Positions 37,029 to 46,521 of a DNA stretch of 64,000 nt are shown here, one piece after another. Source of the DNA: Novipirellula galeiformis (lineage in GTDB: Bacteria > Planctomycetota > Planctomycetia > Pirellulales > Pirellulaceae); assembly GCF_007860095.1 (NCBI RefSeq), contig NZ_SJPT01000002.1, positions 744,001 to 808,000 on the forward strand, in the 5' to 3' direction. Within the stretch, counting starts at the first letter, position 1, and the number at the start of each line of letters is the position of its first letter. The notes beneath the pieces are model-generated. The model was not told the origin of the DNA, did not search any database, and was given only the letters and a program-made list of their open reading frames with translations. The translations under genes were made by a program, and so were the position numbers.

Positions 37029-39728
37029 TTAACGTCGATTCTGCATCTTTATATCATCCAAGTAGAACTGGGACGCGTTGCGGGCAGCTGAAATAAACCC
37101 CACCCAGCGAGTTTCCATCCACTCGGGATCACATACCAAATCAGGGTGGTGATGGCGTTGTCCGTCCGCCAACACGAAGGTTGCACTCCAACGACCGTTG
37201 GATTTGCCCTGCGGCGCCTCCATCGTGACATCCACCCAAGTGTCAGCCGCAATGTCGAATAGTTTTTGGCCTCGGCTATGAACCGCTCGACCAGAGAAAT
37301 GCAAACTCGGACCAGTCCGGTAAGGCGCCCCACGGTCCCGCCACTCGCACACAACCTCCGATTCGGCATCCATGCGAATGCGGAAGGTCAACGTTGAGGT
37401 ACCTGCAACGTAATTGGGATCCCAATACAAATGGGGATTGTAACTTGCCTTCAAATCGGCTGCATCTTGAACCCTTAAACAATGCCCACTGAGATCCGGT
37501 GTCTCGACAACCGTGATCAACGATGCCCGCCCCTCGTGATGGAGTTTCGCCAAACGCAATAACGATATCGGACTGTCGCTCTCAAAGTCGTCCGTGATAT
37601 TGATCGGAGGCGATGTTGGGACCACAAACGGATCGCGAACCGGGGTCGCTGCGGCGAGTTGCTTCCAATCGGAATCGCCCTGCACTCCGGCCATGGAGAT
37701 ATCGAACGGCACGAATCCGATTTGGTTGGCGGGCGATCCAGGACGCAACCGGAAATCACGTTTCGCAGCATTGACGAACAATGGGTCGGCCACAATGGAA
37801 CCTTCGTCGTTTCCGGCTTCACGCCACTGCGCCCACGATTTGCCAGCGAAGTCAAACGGCTGGCCACCGGCACGCCAATACAAGTTGTGTTGTAAGTTGA
37901 CCTGGGCACCGTTCTTCCACCCCGAATAGCCCAACAAGTGTCCTTCGTCCCAAAAGACTAAGTTTCGTTCGAACGTGAACGAGAGGTGAGGCTCGGACCG
38001 CGTCACCGCGACCTGTCCCTCTTCGCTAAACGCCAAGATGTTGTTTCGCACGATGTTCTCGCGGCCATAGTGTTGATGAAAACCACCATCGCGGACGTCA
38101 TACACCAAGTTGTTCTCAAACAGGATCTGCGAACTGCCTTCATCCGGGTACAATCCCCACCCTCCATAACGAGTCGCGTACACGTCGTGGATCACATTAT
38201 TGCGAACTCGGGTCCCCTCGGACGGCCCCAACAAATAGACGCCGCCCATGTCGCTGAGGATGCGATATCCGATGTGGTGCAAGTGGTTGTACTCGATACG
38301 ATTGCGTTTTGCACCACTCTCGGCGTACCCCCAGCGCCATCCAACTGAAACGGCCGTGTAGAAGAAATCGGCGACATCACAATGCGTGATCGCATTATCG
38401 CTGCTATGACCAATCCAGACGCCAACGGCATGCGGCGTGATCCGCCCACCGCTCTGCAGAATACAGTTGTCGACGGTAATCCCACCGGTCCGCACCGCGG
38501 TGGGCACCAGTCCGGTTTCCCCAATCCGAACCGCGGTCACGCCAAGATCGAACACCCGTGTGCGTTCGACGCGGCAATCTCGGCACGCTTTGCGGAACCA
38601 AAACCCGCTGCCCCCGACATGTTCCACGCTACAGTCCGAAAAGCGAATGTCTTCGGCACCGTCGAGTTGGATCGCGGTGGCATCGACATTCATCGCCGCT
38701 TGCGCCGAGCGAATGCCGCCCGCGGGAATTGGAAACTCAGCGTGACGTAGATTCAGCCCCTCAAAGCGGAGATGTTTGACCCGTTGCTCGGCGTTGTCAA
38801 TTTCGCCCTGAAAATCAAACAAGCGGGAAACGACCGGGGCGATCACACTGGCCGTAGTCATGTCTTCATTTTCGCGCGGTCGATAGTACAACCAACCCTC
38901 GCGATCCAAGAACCATTCTCCTGGCGCGTCGAGCGCTTCACGGTAATTTTCAAGGAAGTACAAACAATCCCGTTTCATCGGATTGTGCCCCTTCATGACC
39001 TCGCCATGCGTGCTAAACAAACCTTGCTCGGGGGCGGCCGACTGTAACCATTCTCGCGTGGTGTCCCACTTGTGGTACACCACCACTTGAACGTCCTTTA
39101 ACGCAGCGGAATCAACATTCGCAAGCGTGGCGAGACCACCCTCTTGAACAGCAAACGTGTGTTTCAGCACACGCTTGGTTCCGGCAATGGGCGTCTCGCG
39201 AACCCCCAATAGCATGTGAAAGTCTCCGTCGTTGGGCGTTCTTGCCCGCACACCGCGGCGACCATTTACCCATAGTTGCTCGAACCGCCAATCGCCATGA
39301 TCGTCCCCAGGACGCGCTATGATGCGTGTTTTCCACAATCCAGGATGATCCGCGTCCGGTTTCCATTCACGGATCGCGCGCCCCCCAGATAACACGACCT
39401 CGCCATCGGCTTCACCTAGGTAACGCACCGGATTTGCAGCGGAATGTCCGGAGTCTTCGGGGGTAAAGACGATGGTTTGATCCAAAGTGTAATGGCCCGC
39501 GCGAATCTCGACCGTCACCGCGTTCTCAGGATGCTGCTTACGAGCTTCGCGGACGGCGCGTTGAGCGCGGGGCAACGTGGCAAATGGTTTTTCGGAGGTC
39601 CCAGCGTGGGTGTCCGAACCATCGGTTGCGACATGAAAGTGAATGGGATTAGCTGCATGCGCGAAAGCAGGGATCGCGAACGTCAAGCCAATCGCAACGG
39701 GAACAAGAAATCGTAGTGCATAGAACAT
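37029..39728 (-). CDS. secreted right-handed beta-helix protein
   Basis: This ~899-residue protein starts best at ATG 39728 (MFYALRFLVPVAIGLTFAIP), a signal peptide. The opening HFHVATDGSDTHAGTSEKPF and FATLPRAQRAVREARKQ are typical of pectate-lyase-like parallel beta-helix proteins; repeated short strands and turns follow up to ~700 (NRIEYNHLHHIGYRIL, RNNVIHDVYATRYGG). The C-terminal ~200 residues form a beta-sandwich-like module (ISLLRLAKLHHEGRASL). Members degrade or bind polysaccharides. It likely works with the downstream hydrolase. No catalytic residue can be named with confidence. Confidence 0.85.
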   Translation of the reverse strand: MFYALRFLVPVAIGLTFAIPAFAHAANPIHFHVATDGSDTHAGTSEKPFATLPRAQRAVREARKQHPENAVTVEIRAGHYTLDQTIVFTPEDSGHSAANPVRYLGEADGEVVLSGGRAIREWKPDADHPGLWKTRIIARPGDDHGDWRFEQLWVNGRRGVRARTPNDGDFHMLLGVRETPIAGTKRVLKHTFAVQEGGLATLANVDSAALKDVQVVVYHKWDTTREWLQSAAPEQGLFSTHGEVMKGHNPMKRDCLYFLENYREALDAPGEWFLDREGWLYYRPRENEDMTTASVIAPVVSRLFDFQGEIDNAEQRVKHLRFEGLNLRHAEFPIPAGGIRSAQAAMNVDATAIQLDGAEDIRFSDCSVEHVGGSGFWFRKACRDCRVERTRVFDLGVTAVRIGETGLVPTAVRTGGITVDNCILQSGGRITPHAVGVWIGHSSDNAITHCDVADFFYTAVSVGWRWGYAESGAKRNRIEYNHLHHIGYRILSDMGGVYLLGPSEGTRVRNNVIHDVYATRYGGWGLYPDEGSSQILFENNLVYDVRDGGFHQHYGRENIVRNNILAFSEEGQVAVTRSEPHLSFTFERNLVFWDEGHLLGYSGWKNGAQVNLQHNLYWRAGGQPFDFAGKSWAQWREAGNDEGSIVADPLFVNAAKRDFRLRPGSPANQIGFVPFDISMAGVQGDSDWKQLAAATPVRDPFVVPTSPPINITDDFESDSPISLLRLAKLHHEGRASLITVVETPDLSGHCLRVQDAADLKASYNPHLYWDPNYVAGTSTLTFRIRMDAESEVVCEWRDRGAPYRTGPSLHFSGRAVHSRGQKLFDIAADTWVDVTMEAPQGKSNGRWSATFVLADGQRHHHPDLVCDPEWMETRWVGFISAARNASQFYLDDIKMQNRR

Positions 39729-39847
39729 CAATCGCTCCGCATCGGGGATGATTTTAAAGCTCGAGACTGTGAAGTCGATCGCTACCGGCGCAGGCGTCAA
39801 CGACGCGCAAACGCAAACGCAGAGTGGAAACGCTCACTCTAACCGTC

Positions 39848-41263
39848 TCAGCTGATGATTTCGCTTACCACGCGACCATGAACATCGGTCAATCGGAAAT
39901 CGCGTCCAGCGTGTCGGTACGTCAACCGCTCGTGATCGAGTCCTAGCAAATGCAACATCGTGGCGTGCAGATCGTGGACGTGCATCTTGTTCTCGACAGC
40001 TTTAAAACCAAACTCATCGGTTTGACCGTAGGTCATGCCTCCCTTCACTCCTCCACCGGCCATCCACATCGAAAAACCATGGTGGTTGTGGTCACGCCCC
40101 GTCCCGCTCTCGGAGGTTGGCGTGCGACCGAACTCGCCGCCCCAAACGACCAAGGTGTCTTCGAGTAACCCACGCTGTTTTAGGTCGGTCATTAAGGCCG
40201 CGATCGGTTGATCGATTTGTTGACACAGTTTCGGCACCGTCTCATTGTGCTTGCTATGCGTATCCCAGGGTTGCCCGCTGCCATAGTAGACTTGGACGAA
40301 GCGAACACCGCGTTCGACCATTCGCCGTGCTAACAGACAACCGTTGGCAAAGTGTCCCGAACCATAAGCTTCCCGCGTTTGTTTCGTTTCACGAGCGAGG
40401 TCAAACGTTTCGCTCGCTTCGAACTGCATCCGATAGGCGGTTTCCATCGCTTCGATGCGCGCGTTGAGGACCGAATCGCCTCCCCGCGCGGCCACGTGAT
40501 CCTTATTGAGTTGTTGCAACAGATCGAGTTGACCGCGCTGGGTCGCATGATCCCACTGCGTGTTACTCAAATGCGGCAGCATTTTCTCGGGATTGACGGT
40601 GGAATGATTGATGTACGTGCCTTGATACTTCGAAGGCAGAAAGGCACTGTTCCAAAGGATCGAAAATCGAACCGGTCGTCCGGGACAGAGCACCACATAA
40701 CCAGGCAGATTCTGATTCTCGGTACCCAGCCCATACAAAAACCACGCCCCCATACTCGGCCGCGTGGGAATGATCGTGCCATTGTTCATCTGCAACAATG
40801 CTGGACCGTGGTTGGGATTGTCGGCGTGCATTGAATTCAGGACACAAATGTCATCGATATGCTGACTCAATTGCGGCAACAAATCACTGACTTGAACGCC
40901 GCTTTCGCCGCGTGGGCGAAACTTGAACGGCGATGGCATCAGTCCACCGGTAGGTCGCTCGGTGACAAGATCGGCGCCCGGGGGTCTGCTGCCCGCATAT
41001 TTTTCAAGTGCGGGCTTAGGATCAAACAAATCTCCCTGGTAGGGACCACCATTCATGAACAGGTGAATGACCCGTTTGGCCCGAGCCGGAAAATGGGGCA
41101 TCGACAGCAAGTTTTGCTGCGAGGCCATCGTCGGTTGCGCCGCCCCAAGAATACTTGCCGCTCCAAGCATTCCCACTCCGCCCCCGAATTGTTGAAGCAG
41201 CCCGCGACGGTCGACGGTTGCGGGCGATCGTGATGCATCATTGCGTGTTGGTTGCATATTCAT
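39848..41263 (-). CDS. DUF1501 domain protein, Tat-type export signal
   Basis: This ~471-residue sulfatase-like (DUF1501) protein has a twin-Arg signal (DRRGLLQQFGGGVGML). ATG 41263 gives MNMQPTRNDAS; the frame is open to 41332 but that would overlap the upstream gene. It shows KRVIHLFMNGGPYQGDLFDP near the start, GVRFVQVYYGSGQPWDTHSK, VVWGGEFGRTPTSESGTGRD, and HDLHATMLHLLGLDHERLTY. It is 11 bp downstream of the DUF1549/DUF1553 gene, the constant partner of this family in planctomycetes. The pair is thought to act in degradation of complex substrates, function undefined. Confidence 0.9.
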   Translation of the reverse strand: MNMQPTRNDASRSPATVDRRGLLQQFGGGVGMLGAASILGAAQPTMASQQNLLSMPHFPARAKRVIHLFMNGGPYQGDLFDPKPALEKYAGSRPPGADLVTERPTGGLMPSPFKFRPRGESGVQVSDLLPQLSQHIDDICVLNSMHADNPNHGPALLQMNNGTIIPTRPSMGAWFLYGLGTENQNLPGYVVLCPGRPVRFSILWNSAFLPSKYQGTYINHSTVNPEKMLPHLSNTQWDHATQRGQLDLLQQLNKDHVAARGGDSVLNARIEAMETAYRMQFEASETFDLARETKQTREAYGSGHFANGCLLARRMVERGVRFVQVYYGSGQPWDTHSKHNETVPKLCQQIDQPIAALMTDLKQRGLLEDTLVVWGGEFGRTPTSESGTGRDHNHHGFSMWMAGGGVKGGMTYGQTDEFGFKAVENKMHVHDLHATMLHLLGLDHERLTYRHAGRDFRLTDVHGRVVSEIIS

Positions 41264-41274
41264 TGAAAAGAATC

Positions 41275-43635
41275 TCAATCGATAAAGATGAATTCGTTCG
41301 AGGCCAAAAGCACGTGAGTGTATTGACGCCACCGCGCAAAATGGGCTTCGGACTTTGCGTCATTCACTGCCACGGGGCCCGCCAAATAAGCCAGTCCGAG
41401 TTCCAATTCGCGATCGCTGGGGTCTCGCGAAAACAACCGCAAGTAAGCTTCTTTGATCCGGCTACGATCATCGTCAAACTCCCCTTGTTGCAGCTCGGTT
41501 GCTAAGCGTTGCGATTGTTGGTTCAGCAGCGGGCTGTTGATCGCGAAGAGTCCCTGCAGCGGCGTGACCGTTGCCATTCGCATCGGACTATGTTGTGTCG
41601 GATCGGGGAAATCGTGAATCATAAACGTAGGCGACATATCTCGGCGGTCGATGGTTGCATACAGAGTGCGGCGATGATTGCTGGCGGTATCCAGTGGCAC
41701 CGAAGGACCACCCGCGGTTGGGTCCAGCACACCGCTGACGACTAACATCGCGTCCCGCCACTCTTCGAAGGAAAGCCGGCGGCGATTCGCACGTGAAAGC
41801 CACGTATTTTCGGGATCGGCATGGTTGTCATCGACCGCAACGGCCGATGATTGTTGCCAGGTTTCGGAGAGCAATATTTCACGGTGCAGCCGTTTAATCG
41901 ACCAACCTTCGGCGACGAAACGGGCGGCCAAGTCCTCGAGCAACTCGGGATGAGTGGGGCGATCGCCTTGTTGACCAAAGTTGCTGGGGGTGGCCACGAT
42001 TCCTTGGCCGAAATGAGCGAGCCAAACGCGATTGACGATCACGCGTGCGGTCAGCGCTTTCGCCTCCGTTGTGATCGACTGAGCCAACTCCAAACGCCCG
42101 CTGCCGTTCTGGTACGGTCGAGGTTCGTCGGTCAACACCGTCAGAAAGCGGCGCGGGATGACGGGCCCGGGGCGGTTGGGGTTTCCCCGGATAAACGAAG
42201 GTAGATCGCGTGGTTCAGGGCGGTATTCCAATCGTGTGCCCTGTTCAGGCGTCTTGCCGGCGCGGACCACGTACATCGATTCCTCGGAGAGCGCGTTGGC
42301 CATGGGCGTATCGTAGAGCGGCGTCGAGGTTTTCAGATCCTTGATCTTCGCAGCGAGTTCATCCATTTGTTCCTGGGGCAAAGGCTTCTGTCTTTTCAGC
42401 TTCGCCATCTTCGCTTCAAGCTTGGCGACCTCTTCCTTGGCGACGCGCACGGGTTCGTAGGCTTCGTCGCTAATCAACGGCCGCTCAATATGCCGGGTGC
42501 TGGCAAAGACGCCAGCCAAGCCGTAATAGTCGTCGGCGCTGATCGGATCAAATTTGTGATCGTGGCAACGGGCACAAGCGACCGTCAGCCCAAAGAAGGT
42601 GCGAGAAACCGCGTCCACCCGTTCCTCCCACTCATCGGCAACAATCACGTTGATCAGCTCGCATGGCAACTTCAGTTCTTTCCAATAAGTAGGGCTGAGA
42701 CTGAGGAACCCCAGCGCGGGCAGATCCTCGGGGCCGGTCTCTGACATCAGATCGGTAGCGAGTTGACGGTGAATGAATTCATCAAATGGAAGGTCGTCGT
42801 TGAACGCTTTGACGACCCAATCGCGATAGAGATGCGCCTGGGTCGTTTTCGGCAACCAGCTCGCCGTGCGGTCGGTATACCTCGCCATGTCCAACCACCA
42901 TCGTCCCCATTTCTCGCCGTACTGAGGTGATTCCAACAATTCGTCGACCAGCCGTTCGTACGCATCCGCGGAGTCGTCGTTGACAAACGCATCGAGCCGC
43001 TCGGGGGATGGCGGCAATCCGGTTAAATCGAAGCTCAACCGACGAATCAATGTCGCGCGGTCGGCGCGGGGTGAGGGCGTTAGTCCCGCGCGCTCGATCG
43101 CAGCCAAGACGAACCAGTCGACTCGGTTGCGTGGCCAGTTCGTGTTTGCGATTTCGGGCAGCGGCGGTTCGCGGAGCGGTTGAAACGACCAAAATTGACG
43201 GCCTTTCTCAAAATCGATTTTGCCGCTGGGACGAGCCACAACATCCGCGGATGGAGGAAATGGGGCGCCACGCTGCACCCAAAGGGTCAATTCGGCGATG
43301 TCCGCTGCGGCAAGTTTCCCCTTGGGGGGCATTTCGATGCCGTCGTAATGAAGCGTCTCGATCAGCAGACTTTCCTCCGGCTTTCCCGGCACGATCAACG
43401 TGCCGCTATCGCCACCGGCGGCGATTCCCGCGGCGGAATCGAGCAACAACCCGCCATGAACCGTTTTCGCCTGAGCCGAATGACATTCGAAACAATGTTC
43501 GCTTAACAAAGGGCGAATGCGTCGCTCGAAATATTCGAAATCCTCGGCGTGAAATTGGGCGTCGGTCGCGACCGCCGTGATCGTGCTTCCAATCAGACTT
43601 ACGAACAGCAGGGCAAAACGAATGAACATAAGCAT
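41275..43635 (-). CDS. planctomycete cytochrome C / DUF1549 / DUF1553 protein
   Basis: This 786-residue exported protein begins MLMFIRFALLFVSLIGSTIT. Its N-terminal PSCyt1 domain has a single heme motif CFECHS (residues ~48-53), and EMPPKGKLAAADIAELTLW follows. DUF1549 comes next (NRVDWFVLAAIERAGLTPSP, RRLSFDLTGLPPSPERLDAF), a helical coiled-coil-like linker (EVAKLEAKMAKLKRQKPL), and DUF1553 at the C terminus (LARVIVNRVWLAHFG-type, RLHREILLSETWQQSSA). It is cotranscribed with the DUF1501 gene. The heme suggests electron transfer; substrate is unknown. Confidence 0.9.
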   Translation of the reverse strand: MLMFIRFALLFVSLIGSTITAVATDAQFHAEDFEYFERRIRPLLSEHCFECHSAQAKTVHGGLLLDSAAGIAAGGDSGTLIVPGKPEESLLIETLHYDGIEMPPKGKLAAADIAELTLWVQRGAPFPPSADVVARPSGKIDFEKGRQFWSFQPLREPPLPEIANTNWPRNRVDWFVLAAIERAGLTPSPRADRATLIRRLSFDLTGLPPSPERLDAFVNDDSADAYERLVDELLESPQYGEKWGRWWLDMARYTDRTASWLPKTTQAHLYRDWVVKAFNDDLPFDEFIHRQLATDLMSETGPEDLPALGFLSLSPTYWKELKLPCELINVIVADEWEERVDAVSRTFFGLTVACARCHDHKFDPISADDYYGLAGVFASTRHIERPLISDEAYEPVRVAKEEVAKLEAKMAKLKRQKPLPQEQMDELAAKIKDLKTSTPLYDTPMANALSEESMYVVRAGKTPEQGTRLEYRPEPRDLPSFIRGNPNRPGPVIPRRFLTVLTDEPRPYQNGSGRLELAQSITTEAKALTARVIVNRVWLAHFGQGIVATPSNFGQQGDRPTHPELLEDLAARFVAEGWSIKRLHREILLSETWQQSSAVAVDDNHADPENTWLSRANRRRLSFEEWRDAMLVVSGVLDPTAGGPSVPLDTASNHRRTLYATIDRRDMSPTFMIHDFPDPTQHSPMRMATVTPLQGLFAINSPLLNQQSQRLATELQQGEFDDDRSRIKEAYLRLFSRDPSDRELELGLAYLAGPVAVNDAKSEAHFARWRQYTHVLLASNEFIFID

Positions 43636-44594
43636 TGCTGGAGGGTTGGGGTGGGACCGTAAAAAGAGGGGACGCTCATTCTAAACGAAACCGTAGCGGA
43701 TTGCACGGTCGATCGACCCTTGTCGCCCTCATGCCTTTCCAGCCGGGTAGGGTGAGCCGGAAACGGATGATCCGGCCAAGTTCGATGGAGGTGGCGATGC
43801 ATTTTTCAATGATGGCATCATCTTCGAGGCTGTCGTCGATTGTGGGTTTAACGCTACCCAATACCGGGCCTCAGGACGACGCGATCGATCGGCATCAACG
43901 CGACGATGTTGCGGCCGTCTTGATGTGGCGGGCCGTCTTGATGCAGCGGACAGGGGTGATGTAGCGGACGTGTTGATCTAGCGGACGTGTTGACTAGTGG
44001 ACGTGTTGACTAGTGGACGTGTCGATCTAGTGGACGTGTCAATCTAGCGGACTGCGATTCGCTTTTGCGAATCAAATGAATATCGACTTTGTCGCCCACG
44101 CCCCAAGACAGCATCTCGCGGCGGGTGACCAACGATGCCTCGACAGTGTGCGATCGATTGTTGAGAACCGCGCGCTTCGGCCCTCGACCGGCTTAGCTCG
44201 TTTGCAATCTTTTCAGAATCTTCGCGAGAAACTCCAGCCTCAGATTGGCTCTAACCCAATGGCTATTTCGGTTGCGACGATCGAGCACTAGGCGCCGCCG
44301 GAACTCAGGTCAGCCGCTGAAAGAATCACCACGTAACGCAGCGCATTAAGACGCATCGTGAACACCGAGTTCGCCTGAACTTCGTTTTGAGCGTTCCGAG
44401 GCACCGCATGCCAAACGCTTGCATCGCGTTCCAGTAGGAACGATTTGCATTCAATCAAGATTGGAAGAATTTTTCGCGTCCCTTCGGTACGCCGACAACG
44501 GTTGGGAACACCGCGTGCAGCATCAGTGTGATCGTTGGCCGCGACTTTGTTGTCGCGGCACTCAATTTTGAAATCGGCATTTAGGAGTGTTCCC
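43636..44594. other. intergenic region with a minisatellite
   Basis: About 960 bases without a supported gene. A 16-17-bp array lies at 43962-44044, preceded by looser relatives (CGTCTTGATG, near 43916 and 43934). Reading frames through the rest show no family motif. Confidence 0.6.
43962..44044. repeat. 16-17-bp minisatellite, five units
   Basis: Units begin at 43962, 43979, 43995, 44011 and 44028 and share TAG(C/T)GGACGTGT, ending TTGATC, TTGAC or CGATC. A degraded sixth follows at 44045. Mixed unit length means copy changes shift any frame. Its role is unknown. Confidence 0.85.
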
Positions 44595-45434
44595 ATGTCG
44601 AAATTACGTTTCGCTGCCGCTGTGTTGTCCATCGCGGTAATTCCCGGTCTTTCCAACGTCCAAGGACAAACGACGTCGGATCAACCCATTGTCAAACCTG
44701 CTCCACCGGCCGTCGAACCGGGACAACCTCCAACATCGCCGGGAGAGAGCACCGATCAACCAAAGGGAGCGCAAACCGACCAGGATGATCGTTATGAAGC
44801 GCGTCGAGTTTCGGCGAGTGCACAGAAGCAGCAACAAGGGGTGACGATAAAGCAAGCTTTGGTGCAACGATTGATCAAGGTCAACGATGCGGAAATCGAA
44901 TTGGCGAAGTTGGCACAGCAAAAAAGTGACAACGACGAGCTAAAGCAATTCGCTCAAATGATCGTCCAGGATCATCAAGCACTCAACCAAACGCTGCAGC
45001 AACACGCGGGCCATTCCGCTTCAACGCGGTCGCACAACGCGGAAGCAGACGCCTCGACACGTAATCAACCGCGGACAAGCGAGGACCGCAAGGGCAACGC
45101 ACAAGCCAAGCAGCAAGACCGTTGGGCTGATGCACAATCCAACAGAGTGCCGATGGAATTCTGTCAGATTGGCGAGCAAGCTTGTGACTTTGCGTTAAAA
45201 ATGACCAAGGACATGCTCAACCAGTACGAAGGCCAAGACTTCAACATGGCCTACCTTGGTCAGCAAACGGTCGCACACATCAACTTGCTTTCGGAATTGA
45301 AAGCGATTGAAAGTGCAGGTCCGCAAGAGCTGCAACCGATCGTGCAACAGGCCGCAACGAAGGTCCAAGCTCACCTCGAACAAGCCAAGCAGCTAGCCAA
45401 GAAACTCGAAAACGACCGCAAGTCGCGAAGCTAA
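44595..45434 (+). CDS. secreted DUF4142 domain protein
   Basis: This 279-residue protein begins with a signal peptide (MSKLRFAAAVLSIAVIPGLS) at ATG 44595, behind TTAGGAGTG at 44581-44589. A Pro/Gln-rich segment (~30-75) precedes the DUF4142 region (~95-270), a ferritin-like four-helix fold: RLIKVNDAEIELAKLAQQKS, LKQFAQMIVQDHQALNQTL, then CDFALKMTKDMLNQYEGQDF and HINLLSELKAIESAG. A Gln/Asn/Ser-rich insert splits the helices. The family is exported and of unknown role, often stress related. A strong terminator follows at 45488. Confidence 0.85.
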   Translation: MSKLRFAAAVLSIAVIPGLSNVQGQTTSDQPIVKPAPPAVEPGQPPTSPGESTDQPKGAQTDQDDRYEARRVSASAQKQQQGVTIKQALVQRLIKVNDAEIELAKLAQQKSDNDELKQFAQMIVQDHQALNQTLQQHAGHSASTRSHNAEADASTRNQPRTSEDRKGNAQAKQQDRWADAQSNRVPMEFCQIGEQACDFALKMTKDMLNQYEGQDFNMAYLGQQTVAHINLLSELKAIESAGPQELQPIVQQAATKVQAHLEQAKQLAKKLENDRKSRS

Positions 45435-45487
45435 CCCAAGTTATCCCTTGGACTGATTTCGCGAAGTTTTTCGATGGCATCCGATCA

Positions 45488-45541
45488 GCCGCGGAGCGTC
45501 AACGACCCGACGAGGGGTCCAACGCTCGGCGGCTTTTTTTC
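45488..45541 (+). terminator. rho-independent terminator
   Basis: Outer stem GCCGCGGAGCG (45488-45498) pairs with CGCTCGGCGGC (45523-45533) with one mismatch; an inner GACCC/GGGTC pair strengthens it; eight T follow (45534-45541). It ends transcription of the DUF4142 gene. Confidence 0.85.
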
Positions 45542-45664
45542 TAATGTTTTCTTTCCCCAAGCGATAGCAGAACAATTTCCCATGAGCCGGATGGAACGGA
45601 GTTTGCTACTGCTTTGCTACTACAAAGTCCATTTCGTTCCCAATCACCCTGATAAGGATCCACG

Positions 45665-45835
45665 ATGACCATCAAGAAGGAAGCTCCAAAAATTGGTGAC
45701 ATGTACCGCTGCGCAAAATGCAATCTTGAAATTCATGTGACCAACGGATGTGATTGTCAAGATTGTAAAGCGGAATTCAACTGTTGCGGTAAATCAATGG
45801 ATCGAGTGACTTCGCTGCCCGTTCAAAACGCCTAA
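45665..45835 (+). CDS. desulforedoxin-like Cys-rich miniprotein
   Basis: This 56-residue protein starts MTIKKEAPKIGDMYRCAKCN. It carries seven Cys: YRCAKCNLEIHV gives the first CxxC, GCDCQDC adds three more, and FNCCGKSM gives the adjacent CCGK pair. The CxxC...CCGxxM pattern is that of desulforedoxin and the N-terminal domain of desulfoferrodoxin (Fe(SCys)4 site); the extra Cys cluster in between is unusual. No signal peptide, so cytoplasmic. It starts ~120 bp after the terminator, so it has its own promoter. Function could be electron transfer or metal binding. Confidence 0.75.
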   Translation: MTIKKEAPKIGDMYRCAKCNLEIHVTNGCDCQDCKAEFNCCGKSMDRVTSLPVQNA

Positions 45836-45905
45836 TCGCAACGCCCCGTTCCTATTGGAATGGCCCTATCGGAATGGCGTCCCTCCATCGAGTTCAAATC
45901 AGGTA

Positions 45906-46127
45906 ATGAAGATGCGTGCCTTAATCGTAGTGGTTGTTTTACTCGTGATTCTCGGTCTTGTCGGTTGGGTGAGATACAGCTCGCCCAACGGCGACCCGAC
46001 GCTTCGGGTTGATACCGAAAAAGTCAAAGAGGACACGTCGGCGATCGTTGAGAAGTCGAAGCAAGCGGTAGACGACGCGGCTCGAAAGATCGACGCCAGC
46101 ATTGAGCAAACGCCCGCCGAGCAATAA
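45906..46127 (+). CDS. small single-pass membrane protein
   Basis: This 73-residue protein has one N-terminal membrane helix (LIVVVVLLVILGLVGW) after MKMRA. A charged, Lys/Glu/Asp-rich helix follows (VKEDTSAIVEKSKQAVDDAA), probably outside the cytoplasm and able to form a coiled coil. A frame open from 45855 would add an unlikely leader. It lies 70 bp after the Cys-rich gene. No family recognised. Confidence 0.6.
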   Translation: MKMRALIVVVVLLVILGLVGWVRYSSPNGDPTLRVDTEKVKEDTSAIVEKSKQAVDDAARKIDASIEQTPAEQ

Positions 46128-46521
46128 GACGACAACGTCACCGTGCAAAGGAATCAGTACGTCTTCGGATGCACCGATTCCCGCCGCGCCGAGCGGTCAT
46201 TGCTAAGAGCCAATCCGAAAATGGTAGCTCTAGATAATGGTTTCAGCGACATCCATTTCTTGAATACGTCCGAAGTGGCGTTTATGCGGCGTGCCTCGTT
46301 TTCTAATCGACGGCTCTAACCGTCTGCCCCCACCAACACCTCTTGTGTGTTTTCGCTAACGAAGCTGGCATCTGCCCAGTTCCCCGTTTTCACTTTAACA
46401 TCGCGAGCTACGATACTTTTTCGGTGTTCTCAGCGTGGTCCGTTTGACTTTGCAATCGCGAGACAGGATAGTGGACGACTAACCTCACCGTGGTGGCGAA
46501 CTTTGATTGGACAGCAGCTGG
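46128..46521. other. intergenic region, nothing recognised
   Basis: These 394 bases before the acyltransferase gene hold no gene, repeat or hairpin that I can support; they should contain its promoter. Confidence 0.5.
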
